From Candidatus Omnitrophota bacterium (lineage in GTDB: Bacteria > Omnitrophota > Gorgyraeia > Gygaellales > Profunditerraquicolaceae): a DNA stretch of 23,170 nucleotides. The notes below the pieces were generated by a model that made no database searches, was not told the DNA's origin, and was given only the letters and a program-made list of their open reading frames with translations. Positions 7,474 to 15,205 of this stretch are shown piece by piece; positions within the stretch are counted from its first letter, which is position 1, and the number at the start of each line of letters is the position of its first letter. The position numbers were made by a program, and so were the translations under genes. The stretch is from positions 1-23,170 of the forward strand of contig JAQUON010000008.1 of the NCBI GenBank assembly GCA_028717045.1, in the 5' to 3' direction.

Positions 7474-8292
7474 GTGAACAAACGAGTAGTAATAGTGGTT
7501 GTTGCATGCATGCTGTTGGTGGTTGCAGGCATTGCCTTGCGGGCAATCCTAACGCCACGCCAGGTTTCCATAGGGAAAATAACAGGAGGTGAATCAGCCG
7601 CAACCCTGCTTATGCAGGCAAAAGAATTAGAATCTAAAAACAGCATCCTTGAAGCGAAGCAGATATACCAACGATTGATCGGCGAATATCCTGCGTCCAA
7701 AGAGATACTCAACTGGCAGAAAAAAACCGAGGATTTAAACATCAGGCTGCTTTTTTCTTCCGTCCTTACCCCTAAAAGTACTTTATATGAAGTCAAGCCA
7801 GGCGATACCCTGACCAAGATTTCCAAGGCATTCAACACAACGGTCGAACTGATTAAAAAGGGGAATAACCTTACGGATGACACAATTATCCCGGGGAAGA
7901 AACTAAAAATCTGGACAGCTCCTTTTACGATTTTTGTGGATAAATCACAGAACGTCCTTATTCTAAAAAGCGACGACGAAATTATTAAAACGTATGTAGT
8001 TGCTACCGGTGCAAATAATTCTTCCCCCATAGGCACGTTCAAAATCACCAATAAACTGCAGAATCCCACCTGGTTTAAGGCCGGTGCAGTGGTTCCTTCC
8101 GATAGCCCGGAGAACATCTTGGGTTCCCGCTGGCTTGGTTTTGACCTTGCCGGTTACGGTATCCACGGCACAACCGATCCCCAAAGCCTTGGGAAACAAG
8201 TGACACAAGGCTGTGTGCGAATGTCGAATCAGGACGTAGAAGAGGTATACAGCATTGTTCCTGTCGGGACCGAAGTTACCATTGTCGACTAA
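7474..8292 (+). CDS. L,D-transpeptidase (YkuD) with LysM domain
   Basis: A 272-residue envelope protein. An N-terminal hydrophobic segment (about residues 5-26) acts as signal anchor or signal peptide. Residues about 42-92 look like one TPR-like helical repeat ('AKQIYQRLIGEYPASKEI'). Residues about 104-146 are a LysM peptidoglycan-binding domain ('YEVKPGDTLTKISKAFNTT...'). Residues about 151-271 are a YkuD catalytic domain with H231 ('YGIHGT') and C247 in 'TQGCVRM'. L,D-transpeptidases make 3-3 peptidoglycan cross-links or attach proteins to the wall in the periplasm. The residue before GC is Gln rather than the frequent His; B. subtilis YkuD itself has Lys there, so this need not mean loss of activity. 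The start is GTG 7474 behind an excellent AAGGAGG at 7461-7467. It sits between DUF212 and accA genes in a tight unit. Confidence 0.94.
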   Translation: MNKRVVIVVVACMLLVVAGIALRAILTPRQVSIGKITGGESAATLLMQAKELESKNSILEAKQIYQRLIGEYPASKEILNWQKKTEDLNIRLLFSSVLTPKSTLYEVKPGDTLTKISKAFNTTVELIKKGNNLTDDTIIPGKKLKIWTAPFTIFVDKSQNVLILKSDDEIIKTYVVATGANNSSPIGTFKITNKLQNPTWFKAGAVVPSDSPENILGSRWLGFDLAGYGIHGTTDPQSLGKQVTQGCVRMSNQDVEEVYSIVPVGTEVTIVD

Positions 8293-8312
8293 CCTTTTCC
8301 TATAAGAGTACG

Positions 8313-9260
8313 ATGAGCGGCTTAGATTTCGAAAAACCAATTCTGGAACTGGAAAAAAAGATAAAGGAATTGAGGTCATTTATTGCCGATAGGAAAATCG
8401 ATCTTTCTTCGGAACTGAAAAACCTTGAGGTCAAACTTGAGGATTTAAAGAAAACGACGTATACCGCCATGACGCCTTGGCAAAAAGTACAAATTGCCCG
8501 CCATCCCCAAAGGCCCTATACCCAGGATTATATCACGATGATGATGAAGGGGTTTCTTGAGTTACACGGCGATAGGTTATTCGGCGATGACCGGGCGATC
8601 ATAGGCGGACTCGCTAAGCTCGACGAACAAAAAGTAATAGTAATGGGCCACCAGAAAGGAAGGGATACCAAAGAGAACATCAGCCGTAATTTCGGGTGCG
8701 CGCATCCTGAAGGGTACCGAAAGGCATTCCGGTTGATGCAATTGGCGGAAAGGTTTGACATGCCGGTAGTGATTTTTATAGATACGCCGGGCGCCTATCC
8801 AGGTATCGGCGCGGAAGAACGCGGCCAGGCACAGGCGATAGCCTTTAACCTGAAGGAGATGATGGGGATTGCGGTCCCTATTGTGGCTATTGTGATCGGC
8901 GAAGGCGGCTCAGGAGGCGCTTTGGGGGTCGGCATAGCGGATAGGGTTTGCGTATTGGAGAATGCATATTACTCTGTTATTTCTCCTGAGGGGTGTGCGG
9001 CAATTCTCTGGAAAGAGGGTTCAAAGGCGCCTGAGGCAGCAGAGGTTTTAAAGCTTACTGCCCAGGATCTTCTTGAGATGGGCATTATTGACGAGATTAT
9101 TCCCGAACCGTTAGGCGGAGCACATCGCGACCCCGCAAAGATGGCGTCCTTTGTCAAGGAGCGGGTTCTTAGCGATATCAAAGAACTGCGCGCGCTTGAG
9201 AAGGGAGCACTTTTAAGGTTACGGTACGACAAATTCCGCCGCATTGGTAAATTTACATGA
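8313..9260 (+). CDS. accA: Acetyl-CoA carboxylase carboxyltransferase subunit alpha
   Basis: A 315-residue protein of typical length for AccA. It has the N-terminal helical segment ('LDFEKPILELEKKIKEL'), the conserved 'WQKVQIARHPQRPYTQDYI' and 'FLELHGDRLFGDD' blocks, 'DTPGAYPG' at residues 157-164, and 'GEGGSGGALG' at about 196-205, which forms the oxyanion-binding region, followed by 'SVISPEGCAAILWK'. AccA pairs with AccD to transfer carboxyl from biotin (on AccB) to acetyl-CoA, giving malonyl-CoA for fatty acid synthesis in the cytoplasm. accD is not in this window. ATG 8313 lies 20 bases after the transpeptidase stop with only a weak AAGAG upstream. Its stop overlaps the PadR start in an ATGA, so the two are likely translated together. 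Confidence 0.97.
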   Translation: MSGLDFEKPILELEKKIKELRSFIADRKIDLSSELKNLEVKLEDLKKTTYTAMTPWQKVQIARHPQRPYTQDYITMMMKGFLELHGDRLFGDDRAIIGGLAKLDEQKVIVMGHQKGRDTKENISRNFGCAHPEGYRKAFRLMQLAERFDMPVVIFIDTPGAYPGIGAEERGQAQAIAFNLKEMMGIAVPIVAIVIGEGGSGGALGVGIADRVCVLENAYYSVISPEGCAAILWKEGSKAPEAAEVLKLTAQDLLEMGIIDEIIPEPLGGAHRDPAKMASFVKERVLSDIKELRALEKGALLRLRYDKFRRIGKFT

Positions 9261-9775
9261 AAGAGCAAGAATTAATACTGCTGGGGCTGCTGAAAGAGAA
9301 GCCAAAACACGGCTACGAGATAAAAAAGGAAATAAAAAATATTGTATATCTCTTTACCGGTCTAGACTTGCAATCGATATATTACCCGTTAAAGATCCTG
9401 GAAAAAAGGGGGCTGATACAAAAATCAGTGAGCCGTTGCGGGAAAAGGCCGGCGCGTGTGGTATATGCGCTTACCTTAAAAGGCGAGAACCGCTTCCATG
9501 AGTTGATCAACCGCAGTTTTTTGAGTTTCAAGCGGCCCCAGTTTAGCCTTGATGTGAGTTTATACTTCTTGCGTTATGTCAAACCTGTTCTTGCCAAACG
9601 GAAATTACGGGCCCGCCAGCTCATTCTTAAGAAGCTCTACGGAGAATTAAAAGATGCCGCTGAATCCCTTAAGAAAAAAAATCCCGAGTCTTCTCTCCCG
9701 CGCATCCTTGAGCATAACCTGGAGATGGTCGGCGCGGAATCTACTTTTGTGTCCCAGCTCATCAAGACTCTTTAA
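9257..9775 (+). CDS. PadR-family transcriptional regulator
   Basis: A 172-residue protein with an N-terminal winged helix-turn-helix of PadR type (residues about 3-80): 'ELILLGLLKEKPKHGYEIKKEI', 'SIYYPLKILEKRGLI', 'PARVVYALTLKGENRF'. The remaining basic, helical C-terminal part ('AKRKLRARQLILKKLYGELKDAAESLKKK') fits the PadR dimerisation/Vir-like region. PadR proteins are usually ligand-responsive repressors. The ATG overlaps the accA stop by 4 bases, so it is the last gene of the unit and is followed 10 bases later by a hairpin that could end transcription. Its target is unknown; regulation of its own operon is the simplest idea, but no matching palindrome was established. Confidence 0.9.
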   Translation: MKEQELILLGLLKEKPKHGYEIKKEIKNIVYLFTGLDLQSIYYPLKILEKRGLIQKSVSRCGKRPARVVYALTLKGENRFHELINRSFLSFKRPQFSLDVSLYFLRYVKPVLAKRKLRARQLILKKLYGELKDAAESLKKKNPESSLPRILEHNLEMVGAESTFVSQLIKTL

Positions 9776-9785
9776 TAGCATGCGT

Positions 9786-9804
9786 AAGGCCCGCAAGGCC
9801 TTTT
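9786..9804 (+). terminator. Candidate intrinsic terminator after the padR gene
   Basis: AAGGCC (9786-9791) pairs with GGCCTT (9797-9802) around a 5-base CGCAA loop, and the T run continues to 9804. The stem is short but GC-rich and lies 10 bases past the padR stop. The rest of the 220-base gap to pilB (9776-9995) shows no gene; it holds this hairpin and the pilB promoter. Confidence 0.5.
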
Positions 9805-9903
9805 GTGCTGTAGAAGCAAGCTCTTTTGTATATAACTCCGTACACCTATAGAGAGGCCTCGGGAAGGCAATGCTCGGTGCGGTAAGCGCGTTTTACGAAT
9901 ATA

Positions 9904-9932
9904 TTGACAATAGAAGACCGATTATATATTAT
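9904..9932 (+). promoter_or_regulatory. Strong sigma70-type promoter of the pilus/secretion operon
   Basis: A perfect -35 TTGACA at 9904-9909, a 17-base spacer and -10 TATTAT at 9927-9932 (5 of 6). Transcription would start near 9939, giving a leader of roughly 55 bases before the pilB ATG at 9996. That leader has no obvious Shine-Dalgarno sequence. Confidence 0.7.
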
Positions 9933-9995
9933 AAAATCAAAATCACCGTAAAATAGGCATTCGTACCGTTACGTACTGTACACGCCGCAAGCCAT

Positions 9996-11657
9996 ATGGA
10001 AATCATCGAATTGCTTTTACAAAAAGGCCTTGTTACTTCCGGACAGATAGAGAAAGCCAGGGAAGAAGTTAAACGCACAGGCAGTAAGCTCGAAACTGCG
10101 CTTGAAAAACTCGGCTTTATCGACGGTGAAGATATCGCGCAGGTGCGTGCCGAAGTCATAGGCGCCGCATATATGAACTTAAGCGACTATGTGATTGATG
10201 CCGAGTTATTGAGCGTTATCCCGGAAAAATTGATTAAAAAATATAACGTAGTGCCCCTCTTTAAGATCCAGGAGGTATTGACCGTGGCCATGGTTAATCC
10301 TCACGATGTGGAGGCATTAGATGCGATCCGCCGTGCAAGCGGCATAGAGACAATAGATTCCGTGTTGGCCTCCGAAGAAAACATTCAAAAAATCCTCGAC
10401 GCTCATTTCGGCGTGGCCAAGACCGTAGAAGAAATCGTAAAGACCATTGATAAGGAGCACCCCCTTTATTCTAAGGGAGGGCTTTCGGAGGTTGCCGAAG
10501 AGCCGCCGGTCATCCGGTTGACTAATATCCTTATTATGGAGGCTGTAAAAGAACGGGCTTCCGATATCCATATTGAGCCGGAACAGGACTTGGTGCGCAT
10601 ACGGTATAGAATCGACGGCATCTTACACGAAGTGCATACCCTGCCCAAGAAATTACAGAGCGCCTTGATTTCCCGCGTTAAGATATTAGCCAATATGGAT
10701 ATTGCCGAGACCAGGAGAGCCCAGGACGGCAAGATTCGTTTTAAACTGGACACAAAAAAAGAGGTAGATATCAGGGTTTCCACTTTTCCCGTGGTGTACG
10801 GCGAAAATGTGGTGATGCGTTTATTGGACAGGGCATCCGTTGTGTTCGGTTTGGGGGATTTAGGCTTTTCTCAAGAGAATTTAGCAGCATTTAAAAAAAT
10901 TATTCAGCAGCCTAACGGGATTATTCTGGTCACCGGTCCGACCGGCAGCGGCAAAACCACTACCCTGTATGCAGCCCTTTCTTCAATCAGCTCCATGGAA
11001 AAAAACATTATTACCATCGAGGACCCGGTTGAATATGAATTGCCCTTGATTCGGCAGACCCAGGTTAACCCCAAGGCAGGGATCACTTTTTCTAACGGCC
11101 TGCGCTCGATCTTAAGGCAGGACCCCGACGTTATTATGGTCGGAGAAATCCGCGATAAGGAAACCGCTGACATCGCAATCCAGGCGTCCCTGACCGGCCA
11201 CTTGGTTTTTTCGACATTACATACCAACGACGCGCCTTCGGCATTAACGAGATTGATAGATATGGGAGTTGAGCCCTTCTTGATATCCAGCTCGGTGATC
11301 GGCGTATTGGCACAGAGGCTGGTGAGGACAATCTGTGTAAAATGCAAAGAGAGGCATGTTCCGGCAAAACTTCTATTGGAGGACCTGGGTTTGGACACGC
11401 AAGGCGAATTTTATAAAGGCTCTGGTTGCGGTAAATGCAAGAATACCGGCTTTATGGGCAGAATCGGCATATTCGAGTTCCTTTTGATTAATGAAGAAAT
11501 GAAGAAATTGATAGAGGCAAAGAGCTCTTCCGATCAGATAAAAAAGAAGGCTATAGAGGCAGGTATGAGAACCCTAATCAATGCCGGCCTGGAAAAAGTA
11601 AAAACAGGAATTACCACACTGGATGAGGTGGTTAGGGTAACGGAGATAGAAAGATAA
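9996..11657 (+). CDS. pilB: Type IV pilus / type II secretion assembly ATPase (PilB/GspE)
   Basis: A 553-residue hexameric-type ATPase that powers pilin polymerisation from the cytoplasmic side of the inner membrane. Residues about 1-150 form the N-terminal MshEN/T2SSE_N domain. The catalytic core has 'ASDIHIEPEQDLVRIRYRIDG', Walker A GPTGSGKT at residues 314-321, an Asp box around 'IITIEDPVEY', Walker B 'PDVIMVGEIRD' and the His box 'TGHLVFSTLHTNDA'. A zinc-binding tetracysteine follows ('CVKCKER' then 'CGKCKNTG'), as in extension ATPases PilB/GspE and unlike retraction ATPase PilT. The gene leads the operon and is 3 bases from pilC. ATG 9996 lacks a clear ribosome site. PilB and GspE cannot be separated by motifs; pilB is chosen because the cluster has PilM/N/O-type proteins. 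Confidence 0.95.
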   Translation: MEIIELLLQKGLVTSGQIEKAREEVKRTGSKLETALEKLGFIDGEDIAQVRAEVIGAAYMNLSDYVIDAELLSVIPEKLIKKYNVVPLFKIQEVLTVAMVNPHDVEALDAIRRASGIETIDSVLASEENIQKILDAHFGVAKTVEEIVKTIDKEHPLYSKGGLSEVAEEPPVIRLTNILIMEAVKERASDIHIEPEQDLVRIRYRIDGILHEVHTLPKKLQSALISRVKILANMDIAETRRAQDGKIRFKLDTKKEVDIRVSTFPVVYGENVVMRLLDRASVVFGLGDLGFSQENLAAFKKIIQQPNGIILVTGPTGSGKTTTLYAALSSISSMEKNIITIEDPVEYELPLIRQTQVNPKAGITFSNGLRSILRQDPDVIMVGEIRDKETADIAIQASLTGHLVFSTLHTNDAPSALTRLIDMGVEPFLISSSVIGVLAQRLVRTICVKCKERHVPAKLLLEDLGLDTQGEFYKGSGCGKCKNTGFMGRIGIFEFLLINEEMKKLIEAKSSSDQIKKKAIEAGMRTLINAGLEKVKTGITTLDEVVRVTEIER

Positions 11658-11660
11658 GGG

Positions 11661-12872
11661 ATGGCGACTTTTCAATATAAAGCCAGGGACAAGTTTGGTA
11701 AGCCCATCAAGGGATTAATGAGCGCGCCTTCCGAAGGCGCAATAGCGCAAAAGCTTGCTACAATGGAGTATGTGCCTATTGCGATTAAGGAGATAAAGGA
11801 GCCGCCTGCCGCAGGTAAGCTATTCGGCGCTTTCAGGGGCGTAGGTTTTATAGACCTGAATATGTTTACGCGCCAGCTATCGAGTTTGCAGAAAGCCGGG
11901 GTGCCCCTTATTTCCGGTTTAAACGCCATTAGAGAACAGACAGCCAATGCTGCGCTGAGGGATATTGTGGGCCAGATGGTGAGGGATATCGAGGCAGGGG
12001 CGAGTTTATCCGCTGCGCTTAAGAACCATCCGCGCGTCTTTAACCCTCTCTATATCAATATGGTCAAATCCGGGGAGACCGGCGGCACGCTCGAACAAAG
12101 CCTGGAACGTTTGGTGACGTTGGGAGAACACGAGGAAAGGGTCCGCCTGCGTATCAGGGCTGCAACCCGTTATCCCATTATTGTGGTAGCTGCGATTACT
12201 ATCGGGTTCTTGATACTGACTACCATGGTTGTGCCGCGCTTTGCCCAGATCTATGACCAGTTCACCGTTGCCTTACCGCTTCCCACGCGCATATTGCTTT
12301 GGATTAATTTCGTAGTGACAAAATTCTTCGTAGTCTTGCTTCTTATCGTAGCCGCATCCGTTGCCTTTTTTCGCAAAGTGACCCACAGAGAAAAAGGCAG
12401 GTATTGGTGGGATACGCTTAAGCTAAAGATACCCGTGTTCGGGCCTTTATTGCTTAAATTGATCATGTCAAGGTTTGCGCGCATCACGGGAACATTAATC
12501 CGTAGCGGCGTGCCGATACTACAGGTGCTAGAGCTGGCTTCCAGCGGCGCAGGCAATGCGGTGGTGGCAAGGACAATAGGCGACATTAAGAAAAGCGTCA
12601 ATGAGGGCAAAGGTATGTCTAAGCCGATGCAGTCGACAATGATGTTTACGCCTATAGTGGTACAGATGGTGGCAATCGGCGAAGAAACGGGCAAATTGGA
12701 CGAATTATTATTGCACGTGTCTGATTACTACGATTTAGAAATCGAATATACACTGAATAACCTCACCGCGCTCATTGAACCGTTGCTCATTCTGATCTTG
12801 GGGATTATAGTATTATTCATGGCGTTGGGCATATTCCTGCCCATATGGAATTTAATGAACGTGCTGAAGTAA
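11661..12872 (+). CDS. pilC: Type IV pilus / type II secretion inner-membrane platform protein (PilC/GspF)
   Basis: A 403-residue polytopic membrane protein with the usual duplicated T2SSF domain. The first copy (about 65-190) includes 'FTRQLSSLQKAGVPLISGL' and 'MVKSGETGGTLEQSLERL'; the second (about 268-390) includes 'FARITGTLIRSGVPILQVLELA' and 'MVAIGEETGKLDELLLHVSDYYD'. Transmembrane segments lie near residues 168-190, 215-235 and 370-395 ('PLLILILGIIVLFMALGIFLPIW'). The protein is the rotor-like platform that couples the PilB ATPase to pilin insertion. A short N-terminal 'MATFQYKARDKFGKPIKG' module is typical. It starts 3 bases after the pilB stop with AAGGG just upstream, so it is certainly in the same operon. 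Confidence 0.95.
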   Translation: MATFQYKARDKFGKPIKGLMSAPSEGAIAQKLATMEYVPIAIKEIKEPPAAGKLFGAFRGVGFIDLNMFTRQLSSLQKAGVPLISGLNAIREQTANAALRDIVGQMVRDIEAGASLSAALKNHPRVFNPLYINMVKSGETGGTLEQSLERLVTLGEHEERVRLRIRAATRYPIIVVAAITIGFLILTTMVVPRFAQIYDQFTVALPLPTRILLWINFVVTKFFVVLLLIVAASVAFFRKVTHREKGRYWWDTLKLKIPVFGPLLLKLIMSRFARITGTLIRSGVPILQVLELASSGAGNAVVARTIGDIKKSVNEGKGMSKPMQSTMMFTPIVVQMVAIGEETGKLDELLLHVSDYYDLEIEYTLNNLTALIEPLLILILGIIVLFMALGIFLPIWNLMNVLK

Positions 12873-12878
12873 TAAGAT

Positions 12879-12884
12879 TATAAT
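12879..12884 (+). promoter_or_regulatory. Candidate internal -10 box for the pilin gene
   Basis: A perfect TATAAT lies 7 bases after the pilC stop and 92 bases before the preferred pilin ATG at 12976. No good -35 is at standard spacing (ATGAAC at 12855-12860 matches only 3 of 6 with an 18-base spacer). A separate promoter would give the pilin, needed in excess, an extra transcript. The 12873-12975 leader also holds a Shine-Dalgarno-like AAGGAGG at 12892-12898 with no conventional start just after it. Confidence 0.35.
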
Positions 12885-12975
12885 GGCCAGGAAGGAGGTG
12901 GCAAGCCATATCATCTTACACAGCACCTACATACCACATGTCTTTTTGATAACTCACAAAAGAAAGGAGAGCACT

Positions 12976-13350
12976 ATGTGCAACAAAAAGGGTTTTACAC
13001 TGATTGAGCTGGTCATGGTAATTATTATTTTGGGAATCCTGGCAGCTGTGGCTATCCCCCGGTATTATGACCTGCGCCAGCAGGCACGGGAAGCAGCTGA
13101 AAAAGGCCAGGTCGGCGGTATCAGGACAGGGATACATACCTATTACGCAAATCATACCAGTTGGCCTACCATTTTGGATAATGCCACTGATGGAACCGTA
13201 TGCAACGTGACGAACCGATGCTTTACGGAAGTCTTGGGCCAGGGAGGGATTACCACCGATTGGCGAAAGATTAATAGCACTGCGTACCAGGGTCCGCTTA
13301 CCAATTATACCTATAACAGCACAGACGGTTCATTCCTGGAAGAAGAATAA
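12976..13350 (+). CDS. Type IV pilin / GspG-like major pseudopilin
   Basis: A 124-residue prepilin with a class III signal: short leader 'MCNKKG', cleavage between Gly6 and Phe7, then the mature 'FTLIELVMVIIILGILAAVAIP' helix with Glu at mature position 5, required for assembly. The globular part is small, with a Cys pair ('CNVTNRC') and many Asn/Thr residues, ending 'YTYNSTDGSFLEEE'. The subunit would be polymerised by PilB/PilC into a pilus or pseudopilus after cleavage and methylation by PilD, which is not encoded here. ATG 12976 is preceded by AAAGGAGA at 12963-12970 and gives the short leader expected. The frame is open back to ATG 12883, but that would add an implausible 31-residue extension. 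Major pilin and GspG cannot be told apart from sequence alone. Confidence 0.9.
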   Translation: MCNKKGFTLIELVMVIIILGILAAVAIPRYYDLRQQAREAAEKGQVGGIRTGIHTYYANHTSWPTILDNATDGTVCNVTNRCFTEVLGQGGITTDWRKINSTAYQGPLTNYTYNSTDGSFLEEE

Positions 13351-13424
13351 AAGGTGAGGTGTATCGCGTTCACTTGTGCGTTTCGATAACACGTGCGCGA
13401 TGCCACAGTAGGAAGGTCGGCGCT

Positions 13425-14222
13425 TTGAGGAAAAGGGGCGTTGTTTTACTTACTACAATAATATTAGTTGTGTTTGCTTCTCTTGTCGTAGCCGGGGTTA
13501 CTGTATTTCTTACGCAAAGATTGTCCTACAATGTGGCTCGCAATAGAAGGGCTAGGTGTATGTATCTTGCGCAGGCAGGCATTCACGATGCAATATACTG
13601 GTTTCGTACGCATACAAAAACGGGAAACGGATATTTTTCATTGGGAGAAGTGAAGGTAGGCCTTCAGGAAAGCTTTGTACTTGGCGGGACAGATGCGGAT
13701 TTATTTATGGTTAATACCTCTGTTTCCCGGATAAATCCCCTGTTTACTTCCGACTTCGTTGATATAAGTTTTCAGAATGCAACCGACTCGCGCCGGCTCA
13801 CCATCGACCGCATCGTGGTTACGTGGAGCAGGCCGGGTACTGCAAGAAGGCTTCGGCGTATTTACATCAATGGCGTGATTAGGTGGTCGGGGAATTTGCG
13901 TTCTCCTGCCAGTTGCAATATTCAACCCGACTTTAGGGTTAATTCTGTCCCTAGTACTTATACGCTGATGCTCCGCTTTGATAACGATATGCGCAATACC
14001 GCTTACGTAGATACAGAGTTTATTATGGGGGATGGCTCAACGAGGCATGTAGTGGTGTACCCGGCATCCAACAATTTCGCGTTCACCGTAAAATCAACAG
14101 GGAAGATTTCCGGTTCGCCTATATATAGAACCGTGCAGGCCGCCTATAACCTGATGCCTTTAGTCCCCGGCGCGGCAAAAATACAAGATCATCGTGAAAT
14201 TAATGCCGAGATTATTCCTTAG
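13425..14222 (+). CDS. PilX/GspK-like minor (pseudo)pilin
   Basis: About 265 residues from a TTG start at 13425, which has AGGAAGG about 9 bases upstream and gives 'MRKRGVVLLTTIILVVFASL', a PilX/GspK-type N-terminus: basic start, Gly, then a long hydrophobic helix. After it comes 'RNRRARCMYLAQAGIHDAIYWFR', typical of PilX N-terminal domain proteins. Mature position 5 is Thr rather than Glu, as in GspK tip pseudopilins, which lack the usual Glu. The remaining about 200 residues look beta-rich and are not recognised. A GTG at 13359 would add 22 unconserved residues and is less likely. The role would be fibre initiation or tip formation. Its end overlaps the following pilin gene by about 29 bases. 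Confidence 0.75.
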   Translation: MRKRGVVLLTTIILVVFASLVVAGVTVFLTQRLSYNVARNRRARCMYLAQAGIHDAIYWFRTHTKTGNGYFSLGEVKVGLQESFVLGGTDADLFMVNTSVSRINPLFTSDFVDISFQNATDSRRLTIDRIVVTWSRPGTARRLRRIYINGVIRWSGNLRSPASCNIQPDFRVNSVPSTYTLMLRFDNDMRNTAYVDTEFIMGDGSTRHVVVYPASNNFAFTVKSTGKISGSPIYRTVQAAYNLMPLVPGAAKIQDHREINAEIIP

Positions 14223-14601
14223 TAAAAAAGCCTTCAGTCTTGTAGAGCTTATCATAACCATCATTGTGCTGGCAATTGTCGGGATCCCCCTTTCTTTGTT
14301 GTTAAGCGGCCATGTCCTCGGCACGCTTCGTTGCGAAGAACTGGCGTTGGCGGATAATCTTGCACGTTTCGAAATGGAAGTTTTGTACAATATGCCGTAC
14401 GAGAAGATAGAAAGTGCGCATTTTTTGCGCTATCAAGGGTATGACCTTGATGCGGTCAGAACTGTAGAATATGTGCATGGCTCGGGCCTGAGCGAAGAAA
14501 GCACTAAGAAGATAATAGTTGAGATGAGAAAACCGGGTTCGCCTGCAGCGCTCGCCAGGTACGCTACCTACCTTAGCAAAAACATACAGTATCCCTATTA
14601 G
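14194..14601 (+). CDS. PilV/GspI-like minor (pseudo)pilin
   Basis: A 135-residue prepilin-type protein. The leader 'MKLMPRLFLSKKA' ends before a class III cleavage site (Ala/Phe), followed by 'FSLVELIITIIVLAIVGIPLSLLL' with Glu at mature position 5. The C-terminal about 95 residues are small and contain 'YNMPYEKIESAHF', similar in style to PilV/GspI-type minor pilins. The start is GTG 14194 (ATG 14203 is also possible) inside the end of the previous gene, with no strong ribosome site, so coupling is likely. It would join the minor-pilin complex priming fibre assembly. The N-terminal motif is firm; the PilV/GspI assignment rests on gene order. Confidence 0.78.
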   Translation: MKLMPRLFLSKKAFSLVELIITIIVLAIVGIPLSLLLSGHVLGTLRCEELALADNLARFEMEVLYNMPYEKIESAHFLRYQGYDLDAVRTVEYVHGSGLSEESTKKIIVEMRKPGSPAALARYATYLSKNIQYPY

Positions 14602-14614
14602 GAGGGAATGGCCT

Positions 14615-15190
14615 TTGCGAATGAGAATGCAGCAAGGCATGCTGCGCAGGTCGGGAAACACCCTTACCGAGACAGTTTTGGTAATTGCGGTTATTGCGGT
14701 ACTCTCCAGCTGCGGGGTGTACCTTATGTTGTTTCTTCTGCAGGACGCCGCGTTTATCCCTCAGAAGCTCAATATAGATATGATGCTGCAGGATGCGATG
14801 GACAATATAGTCGAAGGGGATAGCAAGGCCAGGGGATTACGGTTCTGTACATACGTCGTTACTGCAGAGCCCAATCAGTTGGTTTTTGTCAACCAAGACA
14901 ACCAGCGCATCCGATACAGGCTAAGTGCGCTGACGCTGAAGTTATACCGTTCCATTGACGGTAGCGCAGATACCCTTATTCCGTATTACACAAATACGGG
15001 AATGGATATTAATGGGTTGCAGGATACGGCGTTCAGGTATTATGATGCCAATGAATCTGTGGCCGCCAATCCGCTGGAGGTAAGGCGAGTCGTGGTTGGC
15101 CTAGAGGCACGGGGCCGGGTTGGCACATACGCAGGATGGCGATGCGATGCAACGGCAAGCACTTCGGTAGCCTTAAAACGATTTCAATAA
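14615..15190 (+). CDS. PilW/GspJ-like minor (pseudo)pilin
   Basis: A 191-residue protein whose N-terminus 'RRSGNTLTETVLVIAVIAVLSSCGVYLMLF' is a prepilin-like helix. Cleavage would follow Gly, leaving Asn at mature position 1 instead of Phe, with Glu at position 5 as required. The larger C-terminal domain ('LVFVNQDNQRIRYRLSALTLKLYRS', then 'VVVGLEARG') is like the beta-rich PilW/GspJ region. The start is TTG 14615, placed 8 bases after GGAGGG (14601-14606), which overlaps the previous stop; ATG 14621 and 14627 are alternatives. With the preceding two genes it completes a K/I/J-type minor set. The atypical residue 1 could lower processing efficiency. Confidence 0.75.
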   Translation: MRMRMQQGMLRRSGNTLTETVLVIAVIAVLSSCGVYLMLFLLQDAAFIPQKLNIDMMLQDAMDNIVEGDSKARGLRFCTYVVTAEPNQLVFVNQDNQRIRYRLSALTLKLYRSIDGSADTLIPYYTNTGMDINGLQDTAFRYYDANESVAANPLEVRRVVVGLEARGRVGTYAGWRCDATASTSVALKRFQ

Positions 15191-15205
15191 ACAAAAGGAG
15201 CGGGG

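Noticed and set aside
7458..8117. Long open frame (219 codons) on the minus strand across the L,D-transpeptidase gene
   Set aside because: The plus-strand gene has LysM and YkuD motifs and a strong ribosome site; the antisense translation has no domain or ribosome-site support.
8208..8228. TQGC in place of SHGC at the transpeptidase active site, considered as a dead enzyme
   Set aside because: The catalytic Cys and the upstream His are present, and B. subtilis YkuD also lacks His at this position, so loss of function is not implied.
9805..9903. Possible small gene or RNA in the gap between padR and pilB
   Set aside because: No frame with a ribosome site and start codon, and no stable long hairpin beyond the terminator; only short palindromes such as GAGGCCTC.
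12883..12975. Longer pilin start giving a 37-residue leader
   Set aside because: Prepilin leaders are usually short; ATG 12976 has a good ribosome site and leaves the expected 6-residue leader.
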